A stretch of 64,000 bases of DNA from Microbotryomycetes sp. JL201 (lineage: Eukaryota; Basidiomycota; Microbotryomycetes), in NCBI GenBank assembly GCA_033819885.1, contig JAQYUZ010000020.1:217095-281094 (forward strand), in the 5' to 3' direction. Positions 46,540 to 58,670 of the stretch are shown here, piece after piece; within the stretch, counting starts at the first letter, position 1, and every line of letters begins with the position of its first letter. Below the pieces are notes generated by a model, which did not search any database, had not been told where the DNA came from, and saw only the letters and a program-made list of their open reading frames with translations. Made by a program: the position numbers and the translations under genes.

Positions 46540-46970
46540 GTTTTGGGAATTCGCAGAGTGCTGTGCGCAATGTCAAACACGGCGCGACGCGACGCGACCA
46601 GTAAATTGGAACTGGTTACATAAGAGTCCGGTCCGACAGTAAAGTCAAGCTAATGTTTGAAGTTCGTACATGAGAGCAAGTACTTGGTGAACTCGTCAGT
46701 GTGATAATCCCGTCACCCCGCACGCGACGATGACGACTGACAGCAGCTAATCGTCACCCAAACCCTTTTTTTGAAAAGCACAGCACTGTTGCCATCGGCG
46801 ATTTTCCTAGTGCCGCCCATCGGACTGAGTGCTTCTGTGACCGATTGTGTTGCGTTGTCAGCACAGCACATTGTGCGCGCGCCGGGCCGGATCGTACTGT
46901 GCAGCGCCCTTGAGAAGCTTCTGGGGTTGGGCTCTTTCGGATAGAAACCCCTCGGCCTCGGCTCCCAAGC
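46540..46970. other. divergent intergenic region, MutY / F-box gene
   Basis: About 430 bases between two divergent start codons. CGCGACGCGACGCGAC near 46582 is a short direct repeat. No gene seen. Confidence 0.45.
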
Positions 46971-48461
46971 ATGGGATCACTCAAGAAGCTGCTCAAAAGA
47001 GTTGTGCACACACCAAAGCACTCGTCAACGTCGTCGTCGTCATGGTCCTCGACGTACCTCAACCGGTGAGCTCGTCTTATCTGGCGCTCGAGAGCCCGCG
47101 GGCGTGTTTGCGTGGCCCTAGCGTATCCCCCCTGTAGAACGCCCAAATTGACCGAGTGCGCGACGTGAATACACAGGCGGCACCAAGTGTCGACACGACT
47201 GCCGAACGAGCTCATCTTTGACATCTTTGAGCTCGCGACGGCGGACGATGGCAGTTCGGGAGACGTCCGATGTTCGGCTCGGTCTCTTCCAAGTTCGACG
47301 GCCGATGCCAATCCTGCCGCTCCTGCTGCGCCATCACGTCAAGCAATGCTGGCGACAATTGCCCGCGTATCCAAGCTGTGTCGAGCCTGGGCCGAGCAAG
47401 AGCTGTACCGGGCACCAGTGATCAGCTCGCCGGGGCAGGCCAGGCGTTTCAAGCGCACAGTCGACAGAGACATTGTCGAGCTTCAGAGCTCGCCTTCGCT
47501 CTCAGCGCCTGAAAGCCAGCAGCCGTTGCAGCTCTCAAATTCCAAACAAGGTCGTCGCGCACGCCGTCGGAGCGCTCATCGTGAACCTTTCAGGCTGCTC
47601 AAGCTCGTCGATGAAATCATCTTGCAAGGCCACGGCGCCGTCTTTCACATTGCCAACTTGTGTTCGACCTTCAGAAGATCCACCCTCAAAGGCTTGGGTG
47701 GACGAGTACCCGCAGTCACATTGCGCAACACGACAATTCCAACATTCTTTGCGTTTGCGGCAATCGCAGATACGTTGACGCACCTGACATTCGACAATGT
47801 TCTGCTCGCCGATCGTACCTTGACGGCGAGGTATCATCCGTTCTTTGTCACGTTCAATGCGCTCGACCGACTTGATCTCTTCTCGACAAAGATTGAGCTC
47901 GACACGGCTCGAATCTTTTTGTCACACTCAATGCTGCCTCAGCTCACGAATCTCACGATGGATCACGTCAAGTTGCTCAAAGACTTCGAGGAAGCTCAAG
48001 ATCCAGATTTGAGGATCAGGCGGCCTGTTGACGAGGACGCGAGTGCGATGGGCTTGGACGAGGACGTGGAAGTATTTGACGCGTTCCTGCTCGGTCAATT
48101 GGAGACGTTGTCATTGGCCGGACGTGAAGGTCGACGTCACGAACAAGATGACGACGATGACAATCGAGACGTTCTTGCCAATGTCCACCTGGCCGTTGAC
48201 GGCGAGCCGCAACAGCTTGACGATCACGAGAGTGGCTTGAATGTCGATGCAGACGACGACGGCAGTGACGTAGCAACGATCAGACTGGACACCTTTGCAG
48301 CCCCTCGGCCTGTCGATGCCCACGCAACAAGGATCCTCTGGACGGTCGAACGTCGCATGCTCGCCCAATGTCACGTTCTCAAATCTTTAACGCTAGACTC
48401 TACGCTAGCCGCAAACGAACACGATCTGCGTCAATATGTGCCCTCACCTTTGTTGACCTGA
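46971..48461 (+). CDS. F-box protein
   Basis: F-box proteins bind Skp1 and bring substrates to SCF ubiquitin ligases. Exons 46971-47065 and 47177-48461; 459 residues. The F-box begins right after the intron: RLPNELIFDIFELA (about 38-51), then LCRAWAEQELYRAPVI, the usual end of the motif. The rest contains leucine-rich segments (LTHLTFDNVLL, LDRLDLFSTKIEL, LPQLTNLTMDHVKLL) as in fungal F-box/LRR-like proteins, interrupted by an acidic stretch (EQDDDDDNRD). The first exon is a basic/Ser-rich leader (MGSLKKLLKRVVHTPKHSS). Substrate unknown. Confidence 0.75.
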
Positions 48462-48785
48462 TCCGGATTTTTGTATGACAGCAACCGAGTATTTTAGACT
48501 TTGACTCTCTTCGGAACCCGTGTTTTCTCTTTCTCTCTGGACCGATTCAAGACACACGAATTCACTTTTTCAACCATTTCTTTCTGTAGCCCAATAGACT
48601 TTTGTTCCTATGATGACATGTAAACGACTGCGAGTAGTTCGATTGAGCCTGTACAGCGAGAATGTTTCTTTACAAACGCAAGGAACGTTTTAATGATACG
48701 GGGCAGGTTCGCCAAGCGAATCCAAGATCACTTTTTCTTCTTGGTCGAAAATGTCTTACACTAAATGGGCTCAAACTTTTCTCTT
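48462..48785. other. convergent 3' region, F-box gene / PRP19
   Basis: 324 bases between two stops on opposite strands, AT-richer than the flanks, with T-rich tracts. No gene recognised. Confidence 0.5.
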
Positions 48786-50721
48786 TCAAGCGCTTGGTGC
48801 ACTTAGGACTCTGACTGTCCTGTCGATTCCCGCAACAAGAATTTCCTTTCCCAAATTGCCAAATCCGACTCCTGTGACTTCTGCACCATTCTCTTCATTC
48901 TTGCACAATTCTGCCCAAGTCTTGTTTTGATAGACTCGAACGTCCGTTCCAGCGACGCACAAGAACTGAGCAGATTCGTCAAACTTGACAACGTTAACGA
49001 CTTGTCCTGAAGGCAAGTCAATGTTGGCAGAATTTGTCAATTTCGACAAATGCCAAAGTTTGACTTGGTTCGAATCTTTGGCGCTTGAAGCGAGCGTGTA
49101 ACCGTTCTCGGAGAACGACAGGCTCGTCACGTCTGATCCTCCGACTTGAGAGTGACCGTCGAAAGAAGCGATGCATTTGCCAGACATGGTGTCAAAAATT
49201 CGGATGCGCGAATCGCTCGAACCGACACCAAAGATGGCGCCGTCAGGGTGGAACGCGATGGCAGTATTTGACGTGCCTTCAACAACATCAGAAGGTAGCG
49301 AGCCAGTCAAAGCCACGACGGGTTTGCCGCTTGCAAGGTCAATGATGGACCATGTGCCGTCGGAAGATGCGGCGGCGAGCAGACTGTGCGAGGGATGCAG
49401 CGCGATGGACGTGACTTCACCGCTAAGAGACACGCTTGATGTGCCATAGACCGTTTTTGAGCCGCTGGGAGTCCACAACCTGACCGTCTTGTCGACCGAC
49501 GATGAAACCAGGAACGAAGGAATGCCGTCTTCGATCGTGGGTGACGCGATCACAGCCGTGACCTTGTCTTTGTGGCCTTTGAGGGTAGCCACAATTTTGT
49601 CTGTCGATCGGTTATAAAGGACCACGTTTTTGTCGAGTCTGATTGCGCGAAGTCACTCGTCAGTGGCTGGATGGTTCCCGCGTAATAATATGTACTGACC
49701 CGCCGGTAACAAAGAGCTGCCCGCCGTCGGCCACGTCGAGGGCGGCGATGCCAGGGGGCTTTGTGCCGTGCAAGCTCGGAATAGCGTGCGTTTGGGTGAA
49801 CGTTTGGAGGTCGGCCGGAGTGGAATATCCGTCGGCCGGTTTCCGCTTTTTGCGCACTGCCGACAAGCTATTGTGATGGCCGAATCAGCTCCTGATGCGC
49901 TTCGCGGTGGTAGGCAGCCCGAGGCTTCATTCACCTCTGGTTCGTCTCGACGACGCGCTTCCTCGCGTCTTCTGGCAATCCTGCCTCTGCCTCTGGTGCA
50001 GCGTCCATCTCGACGTCTGCGCCGTTTGTGGCCTCTTGAGGAGCCGCTCCTGCGCCAATGCTTGACCTGACTGACGCCAAGGCACTACAAACAGGAGAGC
50101 CACAAGGTTAAATAGGAACAGATCGTGCTGCAATACGGCGTGGGGGCCTGCTGCTCACTCTCGTGCGTCGTTGCGTTCGCGCGTGAGCCTGGCGAGCACG
50201 CGCATTGCCGCGTCCTCCTTGTACAGGGCGTGGCTCAGTTCTTGACGGAGCTCGTCGTTCTGTCGCCTGAGCTCGAGGCATTCGAGCATGGTCGCATCCC
50301 ATTCGGACTGGAGAGTGTGCAAGAGCGATGGAATGGACGTGAACGTCGGCGGACGCGGTGCCGCTGCGGGCGTGGACGGAGCTGCAAGCGGTGTTGAATG
50401 CGTCAGTCAGTCTCACGAGAGTTCTCGAGTGCGCGCTTTAGCCTCGCGAGGTGTGTATCGACCATTGCGAGGCGCGTGGCACGCACAGCGCGATCTCAAC
50501 GAGCGAGTGGACAACACGAGCCAGCTGCGCCGCACAGGTAGCTCACCAGTCTGAAGTTCGATGAGGTCATCCTCTGTGAGTTGATCGCCGGTGATGGGGT
50601 CCTTGCCGCTGTTGTCTTGAAGGTACTTTGTGATGAGCGAGTGCTCGTACACGCTCCCGCTCTTTGTCGACACGACAGGCTTGAGCGGCGGCTGGCCAGA
50701 GATGGCACAGAACAAAGACAT
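48786..50721 (-). CDS. PRP19: pre-mRNA processing factor 19, U-box E3 ligase
   Basis: Core of the NineTeen complex that activates the spliceosome; also a ubiquitin ligase. Exons (minus) 50721-50547, 50381-50159, 50084-49935, 49867-49700, 49638-48786; 522 residues. U-box at 1-58 ([38 protein letters not shown]), then [20 protein letters not shown] and a coiled-coil ([22 protein letters not shown]) for tetramerisation, a linker with RKKRKP, and a C-terminal WD40 propeller ([21 protein letters not shown]..) typical of Prp19. Length matches the family. Divergent from NOP58. Confidence 0.95.
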
Positions 50722-51082
50722 CTGACCGGTGTCGAGCGAGGCCGAACAAGAAGGGCGCGCACGTGTCACGTCGGGCGGGCAAGCGTAACGCGTGCGGCAA
50801 GAGGCGCAATAGGGCAAGGGCAAGTCCCGGGTCAGATTCGTGCGGGATACGGATGCGTCAAAGGACACTCGATTGAATTGCGCTTACCCCTGTTATTTGT
50901 ATGCGGGAGTCGTTGACGAGAGCTCGAGCGAGAAATGCTGGGGCGGCGCGCGTCTTTTCAATCGATTCGGCCGCCTTGTCCTCTCGACACACCCAAACAC
51001 ATCCGCACACCTTATCCCTGCGGGTGTCTACACTCTTTTTCCCTGACTCCTCGCCTTCCTCCGCTAGCTCAAGAGGCCCAGC
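50722..51082. other. divergent intergenic region, PRP19 / NOP58
   Basis: 361 bases shared as promoter by two RNA-processing genes. It holds ACGTGTCACG near 50761 and a pyrimidine-rich stretch before the NOP58 start. No gene seen. Confidence 0.45.
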
Positions 51083-53263
51083 ATGCTCGTGCTCGCCGAC
51101 TCGGCCGTCGGGTTTGCGCTGTTCAAGATCAAGGATGGCAAGCTCGACGACAAGCAGCTGCACAAGCAGTTTGACACGCCAGAAAAAGCGACAAATTTGT
51201 AAGTTATCATCATTGCTCCCACACTCGTCCATTCTACTTTTGGGTCGACCGTCCGCGCTTTTTTTCGGCGCAAACGGCCACGCTCGCTTGGTCCATACTG
51301 TCGACCGACAGGGTCGAGCAGCGCACAAGTTAGGACTAGGGATACTTTGTGTATATCCTGCGGCCTGAGCTAGGCTGCTTCCGCGCTGCTCTTTGCACGA
51401 GCGCGTCATCACATTCAACGACGATGATTTCCACACGACATCCTATCGCGAGAGACGAGATTGCTCACAAACGTACTTGACCCACAGGCTCAAGCTGCAA
51501 GCAATTCACCGATTCACGTCGACTGCGGAGGCTGTTGAGGACATGACCGCACTCGGTGAAGGCAAAATCTCAAAGTCACTCAAAAAGTTCTTGACAGACG
51601 AGGTCGCGGGCAACAAAAAACTCAAGAACGAGAAACTCATTGTCGCAGAGCCAAAGCTTGGCGGTGCGATCTCGAAAAAGCTCGAGCTCGCAGTCGTATC
51701 GGACTCGTCCGTCAACGACTTGTATCGCGGCATCAGGCAGCAATTGTCGGCCTTGCTTGGCGACATTGATCAAAAAGACATCAACACGATGGAGCTTGGT
51801 CTGTCTCACTCTGTCTCGCGGTGAGTCTCGTCGGCAATAGTCCTGAGGTCCTGTCTGTTTGAGCAAGGACGAATTCGCTGACAACATACGACGGACCTCC
51901 CAGTTTCAAACTCAAATTCTCGCCCGACAAGGTGGACACGATGGTTGTGCAGGCCATCGCTTTGCTCGATGACCTCGACAAGGAAATCAACATTTACGGC
52001 ATGCGCGTCAAGGAGTGGTACGGCTGGCACTTCCCAGAGATGGCCAAGATCATCTCAGAAAACATCACGTATGCACGCATCGTCAAGGCCATGGGTACGT
52101 CGCCCGTTCTTGGCCCATTCAGTCTTTGTGCCACCCAACTTGCTGACGCGCACGAGCTTTTCGACTTTAGGCTTCCGCACGAACTACAACACGACCGACT
52201 TCTCCGCCATCCTGCCCGAAGAGCTTGAAGAGGCAATCAAGTCGGCCGCGGCCGTGTCGATGGGCACCGAAATCTCCGACACCGACTTGTCACACATAAT
52301 GCTCCTCGCCGACCAAGTCATCTCCATCACGCAATATCGAACTGAGCTGTTTGACTACTTGCGCAACCGCATGGCAGCGATCGCACCAAACTTGACTGCA
52401 CTCGTTGGCGAACTTGTCGGCGCGCGCTTGATTGCGCATGCCGGCAGTCTCCTGTCGCTCGCAAAGCACCCGGCGTCTACGGTCCAAATTCTAGGAGCCG
52501 AGAAGGCACTCTTCCGTGCGCTCAAGACCAAGCACGACACTCCCAAGTACGGCTTGATTTTTCACGCATCGCTTGTCGGTCAGGCACCACAAAAGCTCAA
52601 GGGCAAGGTCAGTCCTCATCTTGTATCCGCTGACGTATCGACATGATGCTAACGAGAGAGTTTCACCATTCGTAGATGGCCCGCATGGTTGCGACCAAGG
52701 CAGCCTTGTCGATCCGACTGGACGCGCTCGCCGATGCAGACTCGAAATCGTCGCTCGACGCAGCCACGATCGGTATCGATAACCGAGCCAAACTTGAAAC
52801 TCGACTTCGCAACCTTGAGCAAGGTATCGGTCACACTTCGCTGAGGTCGCTCGCTAAAACGACACCAGGTCACCAACAAGCTAGTCAAACTAAAAAGTTT
52901 GAAATGAGGTCGAATGGTGCGGCCAGCTACAACTCTGCTGCAGATGCTTTGTTGCCCACCGCTGCTGCGGCCACGGCGACGAACGGAGACGCTGCCGCAA
53001 GCGATGACGAGGAAGACGACGAAGAGGACGAGGCTACGCGGTTGAAGAAGGAGGCCAAGAAGCTCAAAGCACTTGCAAAGTCAAATGGAGACGTTGACGA
53101 GGCAGAAGCCAAGCGACTCAAAAAGGAGGCAAAGCGATTGAAAAAGGAGGCAAAGGCAGCAGCAGCAGGCGGCAGCTCACCCGAGAAGAAGGAAAAGAAA
53201 AAGGACAAGAAGCGGAAAGCGGAAGACGACGAAAGCGGCAAGAGCAAGAAAGTCAAGGCTTGA
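51083..53263 (+). CDS. NOP58: nucleolar protein Nop58 (box C/D snoRNP core)
   Basis: Core protein of box C/D snoRNPs that guide 2'-O-methylation of rRNA. Exons 51083-51198, 51488-51820, 51904-52094, 52171-52607, 52676-53263; 554 residues. NOP5NT domain from [16 protein letters not shown], coiled-coil, then the Nop domain with [15 protein letters not shown] and [36 protein letters not shown]. The C-terminus is the expected KKE/D-rich tail ([17 protein letters not shown]...KKKDKKRK). Intron 1 (51199-51487, 289 nt) is four times the usual length in this window. Exon 2 could in principle start elsewhere, but the phase and the family sequence ([17 protein letters not shown]) fit. Confidence 0.95.
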
Positions 53264-53598
53264 ATGTTACGTTCTGCTCCCACCTTGCTTCTTACCCTTT
53301 CGATCGGACGTTCTTCCACCGTGTCCTTTATTTCTCACGCTTGTTTTCTTGCTTGCGAGTGCTCCTTGCTTTCTCCTGGTTCTTCTCTTTTTTCGTTGTC
53401 TTCTTCTCCTTTCGTCATGCTTCTTGTATCACGTACAGCTCTTGTTCTCGTGTAATATTAAAGATTCACCGCGCGCATTCTTACAACAGTCCTTACGCAC
53501 TATGAGACGAATTCTGAAAAAAAGACGAGGCCATTGAATACACGCGACGAAAAAAACGAAAATGAACAGGGTTGTATAAAGTTTTGGTGCTCGGCGGC
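53264..53598. other. convergent 3' region, NOP58 / SMC2
   Basis: 335 bases between stops, with a strongly pyrimidine-rich (TTTCTTC) stretch at 53330-53420 after NOP58 and A-rich sequence near 53515. No coding sequence supported. Confidence 0.5.
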
Positions 53599-56500
53599 TC
53601 AGGCAGATTCGACCAAAAACCGCTTCGACTTTGTAGCGCCGGCTGCTGTACTCTTCTTGCCTGCCGTAGTAGCCGAAGATGATTGGTTTTCCTTGTCGTA
53701 AAGTGAAGAATTTGATCTTTGCGTCGTCCTCTCCACGACCGAAGTGCCGTCTCTAAACCTCGCTCTGAACAAGACTGCAGCGTAAATTATTTGGTCAACG
53801 TCTTGTTCAACAAGAAATGGCTTCTCCAAAGCACGTACCGTTGGCGTTGCTGAACAAGCCATCTTTGAGCGACACGACAATGAATTGACTACCTTTGAAC
53901 CGCGTACGAAACAGTCGGCCAATGTTTTCGGCTGCGCACGGCCAATGTCAGCGAGTCGGTTGCGTCGCAATAGAGCCCATTCATGCGCAAACTGACTGTG
54001 ACTAAGATCCAGCGCAGCATCCTGATTGAGCACGATCTGTGTTATCTCTCTGCCGCATATGATTTGTCGAAAACAAACTCACAATCTCGTCGAGAATATA
54101 CATTGGCGCGGGCTTAAAGTGGAGCAACGCCATGATGAGCGACAACGCAATCAAAGAGCTAATCACGAAAAGCACGTTAGTCGTACTTCCAAGCTTTTGT
54201 CCCAGTATTGACTGACCGTTGACCACCCGACAACTCCGTCAAGCTGGCTTTCCAAACAGTTCCAAGTCGAACCTTGACTTCGAGACCTTCAGTGATGTCC
54301 ATGCCCTCCGGAGGCTGAAGCTTCGAAAAATTGCCAGGCAATAGCTCGGCAAAAATATTGCCAAATTCGCTGAATCATCGTAGTCGAATCAGCAAATTCT
54401 TCACTTCCCAAATGACTCGATCACAGTACTGACGCATTGACTTTTTCCCACGTCGTTTGCAGGGCATCCCGTTTATACGCTGTCAGCTTCGTGACTGTCT
54501 CCTCGATTTTCGTCTTGTCCTTGAGTACTTGACGATACATCGTCATCAAATCCTTCTCCTTCTTCTCAACGCTGCGAACACCGCCAGCGTCAGCTGGAAG
54601 GGTCTAAATCGAAGCAGTGTGGACGAACCTATCAATCATGGTCAAAACCTTTGGGTTGACCTTTTTCTTCATGCCAGCGTGCTCTTCCTCCAGCTGCTGA
54701 CATTTCTTCTTCATCTCTCCCATCTTCAGTCCAGCAAAATTGTAAGGCGATCCTTCCTTGCCAAACGTCCTGCGTCGCGCTCGTCAGCTGTCATTGTCAG
54801 TGGACCCGGTCGTCAAGAGGGCGTACTGGCATTCGTCTGTGATCCACTCGAATTGTCTCTCGAGCCTCGACACGGCCTCGACCGCTGCCTTTTGCTCCTT
54901 CTTTAACCGGTCCGTCTCATGCTCAAAGTCTTTTATAGAAACGTCGGCATCGGCAATGTCTTGTCTCTTGCTTTTGATGGCCTTGTCAAGCGCATCAAGC
55001 TCGTCTTTGAAAGCTGTCAACATCTTCGTTTCGTCCGCAATCTTGCCCTCAATAGCCTTCAACTGCTTGTGCTTGGCTTGCAGGTCGGCTCGCAATTGTG
55101 AGAGATTGTCCTGCGTTTTGGTCACATTTGTTCTGGCTTCGGCCAGCTCGACACCACTGGCGGCAATGTCTTTATCGAGTTGTTCTGTCGGAGTCATCTT
55201 GTTCGTCAGCGGAGTCTGCTGCGACATATCGATTCAAGCATGACCCACCTAGCTCGAGATCTGCTGTATGCACTTCACGCTGCATGGTCTTGACGCTCAC
55301 AGTCAACTTGTTCGACTCTGCCTTTTTCCTCTTGATCTCTGCCTGGAAACAATCAACATGCGATCATCAGCCACTCGTCAATCGGTTGAAGGAAGCAGGG
55401 CTCCAGACTCGCCTTGATCTGCTCCAGTTTCGAGCCGCGATTGTTCTTGAACTCGTCCATCTCCTTTTCAATCCGCTTGCATTCGGTCAAGGCCTCTTTC
55501 TGTTTCGCTTTTGAATGCGTGATCGAATCATTGAGCTCGGCGATTGTCGCTTTGAGGCTCTCAACCTCGGCAATGACCTGATGCTCGCAAGGCAATATTT
55601 AGCCTTTTCGCTTACTCAGCTGACCGAGTCCGCGTGCGATGCGCTCACCTTTGTCGCGCTGGAATGTTTGACCCGCTCTTCGAGCAAACTCAACTCATGA
55701 CACTTGAGATCAAACCTTTTCTTCGCGTCCTTGTATGCGAGCATGGCTGCTTTCGCCTTGTCCCACTCTGCTTCGACTTCAGCCAAAGCCTTGTTGCGTT
55801 TTGCCAACTCGTCCTCTATCTTTTTGAGTTTCTGCACCTTGACGAGCACGCCAGTGCCACTGCTCTTGCTACCACCCGATAATGTACCCGATGGATCGTA
55901 CACGTCGCCTTGTAAAGTAACAGAGCGCATCCGGATCTCTTTGTGAAACGTAACGAGGTTGGCCGTTTGCGCATCAGGACAAATCAAAGTGTTGCCAAAA
56001 ACGTATTCCATTGCTCGAGACACTTCCTCGTCGTAACCGACGAGCGTCAAAGCCAGATCGGTCGCGGCTGAGACTTGTTTGACCTTTGCCATTGTCGATT
56101 TCGATGCAACATTGGCCGAAATCTTGTTTAAGGGAATGATCGTGACACGTTTGCGCAAGTTGCCCTTTTTCAACAAATCTGAGCCGACGTTTTCGTCCTC
56201 GACAACAACGTTGTACAACCGACCTCCGGCGCATACCTCGAGGGCAGATGCAGCGTCAAGGTGCGACGGGTCGAGGTCGATCAAGTTTGCGACGAGACCT
56301 TTCACCTTTGACCGATCAAATCCGCGGTACGGATCGGCATAGTCGAAATCAAGGGCAGCCAAGCTCGATTTGATAGAGTCACGTTCCTGTCAGGCAAGGC
56401 ATTCAGCTCATGAGTCCGACTCCATGCGCGTGCAACAATCCCACCTCCATGAGCTTGCGCACGGCGGCATTCTCAGCATCTCGTCGGTCACGCAAGCCCG

Positions 56501-58545
56501 CCTCTTTGCCTTCGTTCCATTCCATTTTTGCGAGCTGCGCTTCCAGTGATGAAACCTCTTTGCGCGTCTTGTCGAGTTCGGCTACGACACCTTTGCCATC
56601 GGCGGCGGCTTTCTTGGCTTTAGGTTCCTTCTCCTTGACTTCCTTCTGCAAATGATCGATTCGGGCCTTTGCGCGCTCTGCTTCCGTTCCCAAATTGGAA
56701 GCGAGCGCCTTTGCCTGGGCGAGCTGACCCATGAAGCCGGACGACGTAGACTCGTCAGATGAGGACATGCCAGTGAGCAAACTCTGGAGCAAATCTTCAG
56801 ATGATTTGAGGGCGGCGGTCACGTCATCATATTTGATCTTCAGCTCGCGGTATTCTGTCTGCAAAGTCGCTTTCGTCTCTGTCTTTACTTGCTTTTGCGA
56901 GGTAAGCTGGACGAGGGCACATTTGTCAGCGTGCGAGCCATGATGGTATTGTATCCGAGCGCACCTCTGACGCAGCTTCCTCTAGCTCCTTGACCTTGCT
57001 CTGCTCTTCCTTTGCATTCGACGCGAGAATGTCGGCTTGCGCCTCGAGTTTGCTGCATTCTTTCGCAAATTCTTTTTGCTGCTCTTCAAGTTTCTGAACT
57101 TTGCCGCCCTTGGCCAATTCCTGTGCGCTTAGAGTGGTCAATTTTGGCACACGCGGTAGAAGGCGGGCGAGACAGCCTACCTTGTCACGTCTTCTTTCAA
57201 TGTCAGTCACCTCTTTCTCCATCCGCTCGATCTCGCCGTCCATCCTTTGCCTGGACTGGACGGCTTTAGCCACGTTTGCTTCTGACGCCTTGATCTCCTC
57301 GACGCCTTTGACTTTTCTTGACTCGAGTTGCGACCATTCATACGCAATCACCAGCTTCGTCAACCTTTCCAACTCGCTCGTCTTTTTCTGAAACTCTAGA
57401 AAAGCGCGCTTCTCCTCCCTCAACTTGTCGAGTTTTGGTGTGATTTCCTCGCGCAAAAGTTCTTGAATCTCGTCAAGGCGTTTTTCCTTACGACTCATTG
57501 TCTTGACAGCCTTGTCTTTCTTCTCTTCGAACATTGACGTACCAGCCGCCTCTTCGATCATTGAGAGAATCTCTTGCGGTCGCATATTGAGCACTTTCGT
57601 GATTTTGCCTGCGACAATGGTTCGCATTAGGCTTACGAACGAGTGGAGCCAAAGCATGCACTCGTACAAACCTTGCATAATCAGAAAGTTTGGATTGTTA
57701 ATGTTGAGCTGGACGCTCTGAAAAAGGTTCTGGACGGCTTGTTGCGTCGATCGATGGCCACAGATGAGGTATTTGCTCGTGCCGTTGAGTGCAATCTGTT
57801 ATTTGAAGGGAATGCAAAGCTTAGCGATCCTCTATCTCGCGACGTCGTAGCGAAAACATGTGCTCACTTGTCGAGTGACTGATATTTCCGGCATGTTTTC
57901 GAACCCCACAGGCGCTTTCGACTTGTCCGTATTGTCAAAGACGATCGTGACTGAAGCCCTGGTGACGCCAGCTTGACCTCGTTTGTAGATCAAGTCGAGC
58001 AAGTTTGAAGCTCGAACCTGTTGCGACCATTCACAGCGTGAGCTGACGTTGTGCGAAGGAGCATTTCGGGTCGGAAAACCTTACTGTCGTCAAATTTGTG
58101 ATGCCAAGCACGAAGCAGATAGCATCGAGAATGTTGCTCTTGCCTGAGCCGTTTCTGTGTCATTCGAGGCGTCATTAGTACCATGCGAAGAAGCGCTTGC
58201 GCGATCGATAACATGCTGAGCGCGTAGCTGCTCGTGTTTGAGGCGTTTGAAGGTAGTGACGGCTCGTGTTTACTCACAAGCCGGTGATGGCGTTGAAACT
58301 GGCGTCCCATCCTCCGATTGTCGTCCGGACGGGACTGGAATAGACGCGAGGCGAGTAGTGATATCAGTACTGTCGTCTTCGATGGTACACGCGTCATGGT
58401 ACGAAGCAAGTAGCCAGCTTGATGCGCGTCGCGCTTCGTTCGCGGGTTGAATGAAGCGCGCTGCGAGCAAGCAGCCTCAGCCATGGCATACGAGTGGAGC
58501 TCACTAGGATTTGAACCCATCCAAGATGAGTTCAGTGACGCGCAT
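53599..58545 (-). CDS. SMC2: condensin subunit SMC2
   Basis: ATPase of the condensin complex, compacts mitotic chromosomes. 1217 residues in 19 exons (minus): 58545-58505, 58334-58278, 58154-58085, 58017-57868, 57795-57672, 57608-57181, 57120-56965, 56906-56445, 56386-55649, 55577-55413, 55342-55274, 55218-54827, 54769-54629, 54571-54434, 54369-54217, 54158-54083, 54021-53997, 53931-53839, 53774-53599. N-terminus [14 protein letters not shown], Walker A GLNGSGKS (32-39), [39 protein letters not shown] (SMC2 signature), coiled coils, hinge in exon 9, [14 protein letters not shown] and Walker [17 protein letters not shown]. Ends with an unusual Ser/Lys tail. The intron 55412-55343 is GC-AG (AAG|GCGAGT). 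The border of exons 11/12 is the least certain. Confidence 0.93.
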
Positions 58546-58670
58546 AGTCGCGTACACACGGCAACGAAGGAGACCTGAGCAACAAAGACCTCGGACCCGA
58601 GACCTAATTAGGAGGTGCAACAAAGTTCATTTGCAGCAACATACCGAAGGCATACTCTACAAGTCATGAT

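Noticed and set aside
51199-51487. Box C/D snoRNA in NOP58 intron 1
   Set aside because: The only RUGAUGA-like element (near 51423) is imperfect and no CUGA follows it before the acceptor.
58501-58530. GGTTCAAATCC on the minus strand resembles a tRNA T-arm / B box
   Set aside because: No acceptor or anticodon stems pair with it. The sequence is the first exon of SMC2 and encodes ILDGFKSY next to the start codon.
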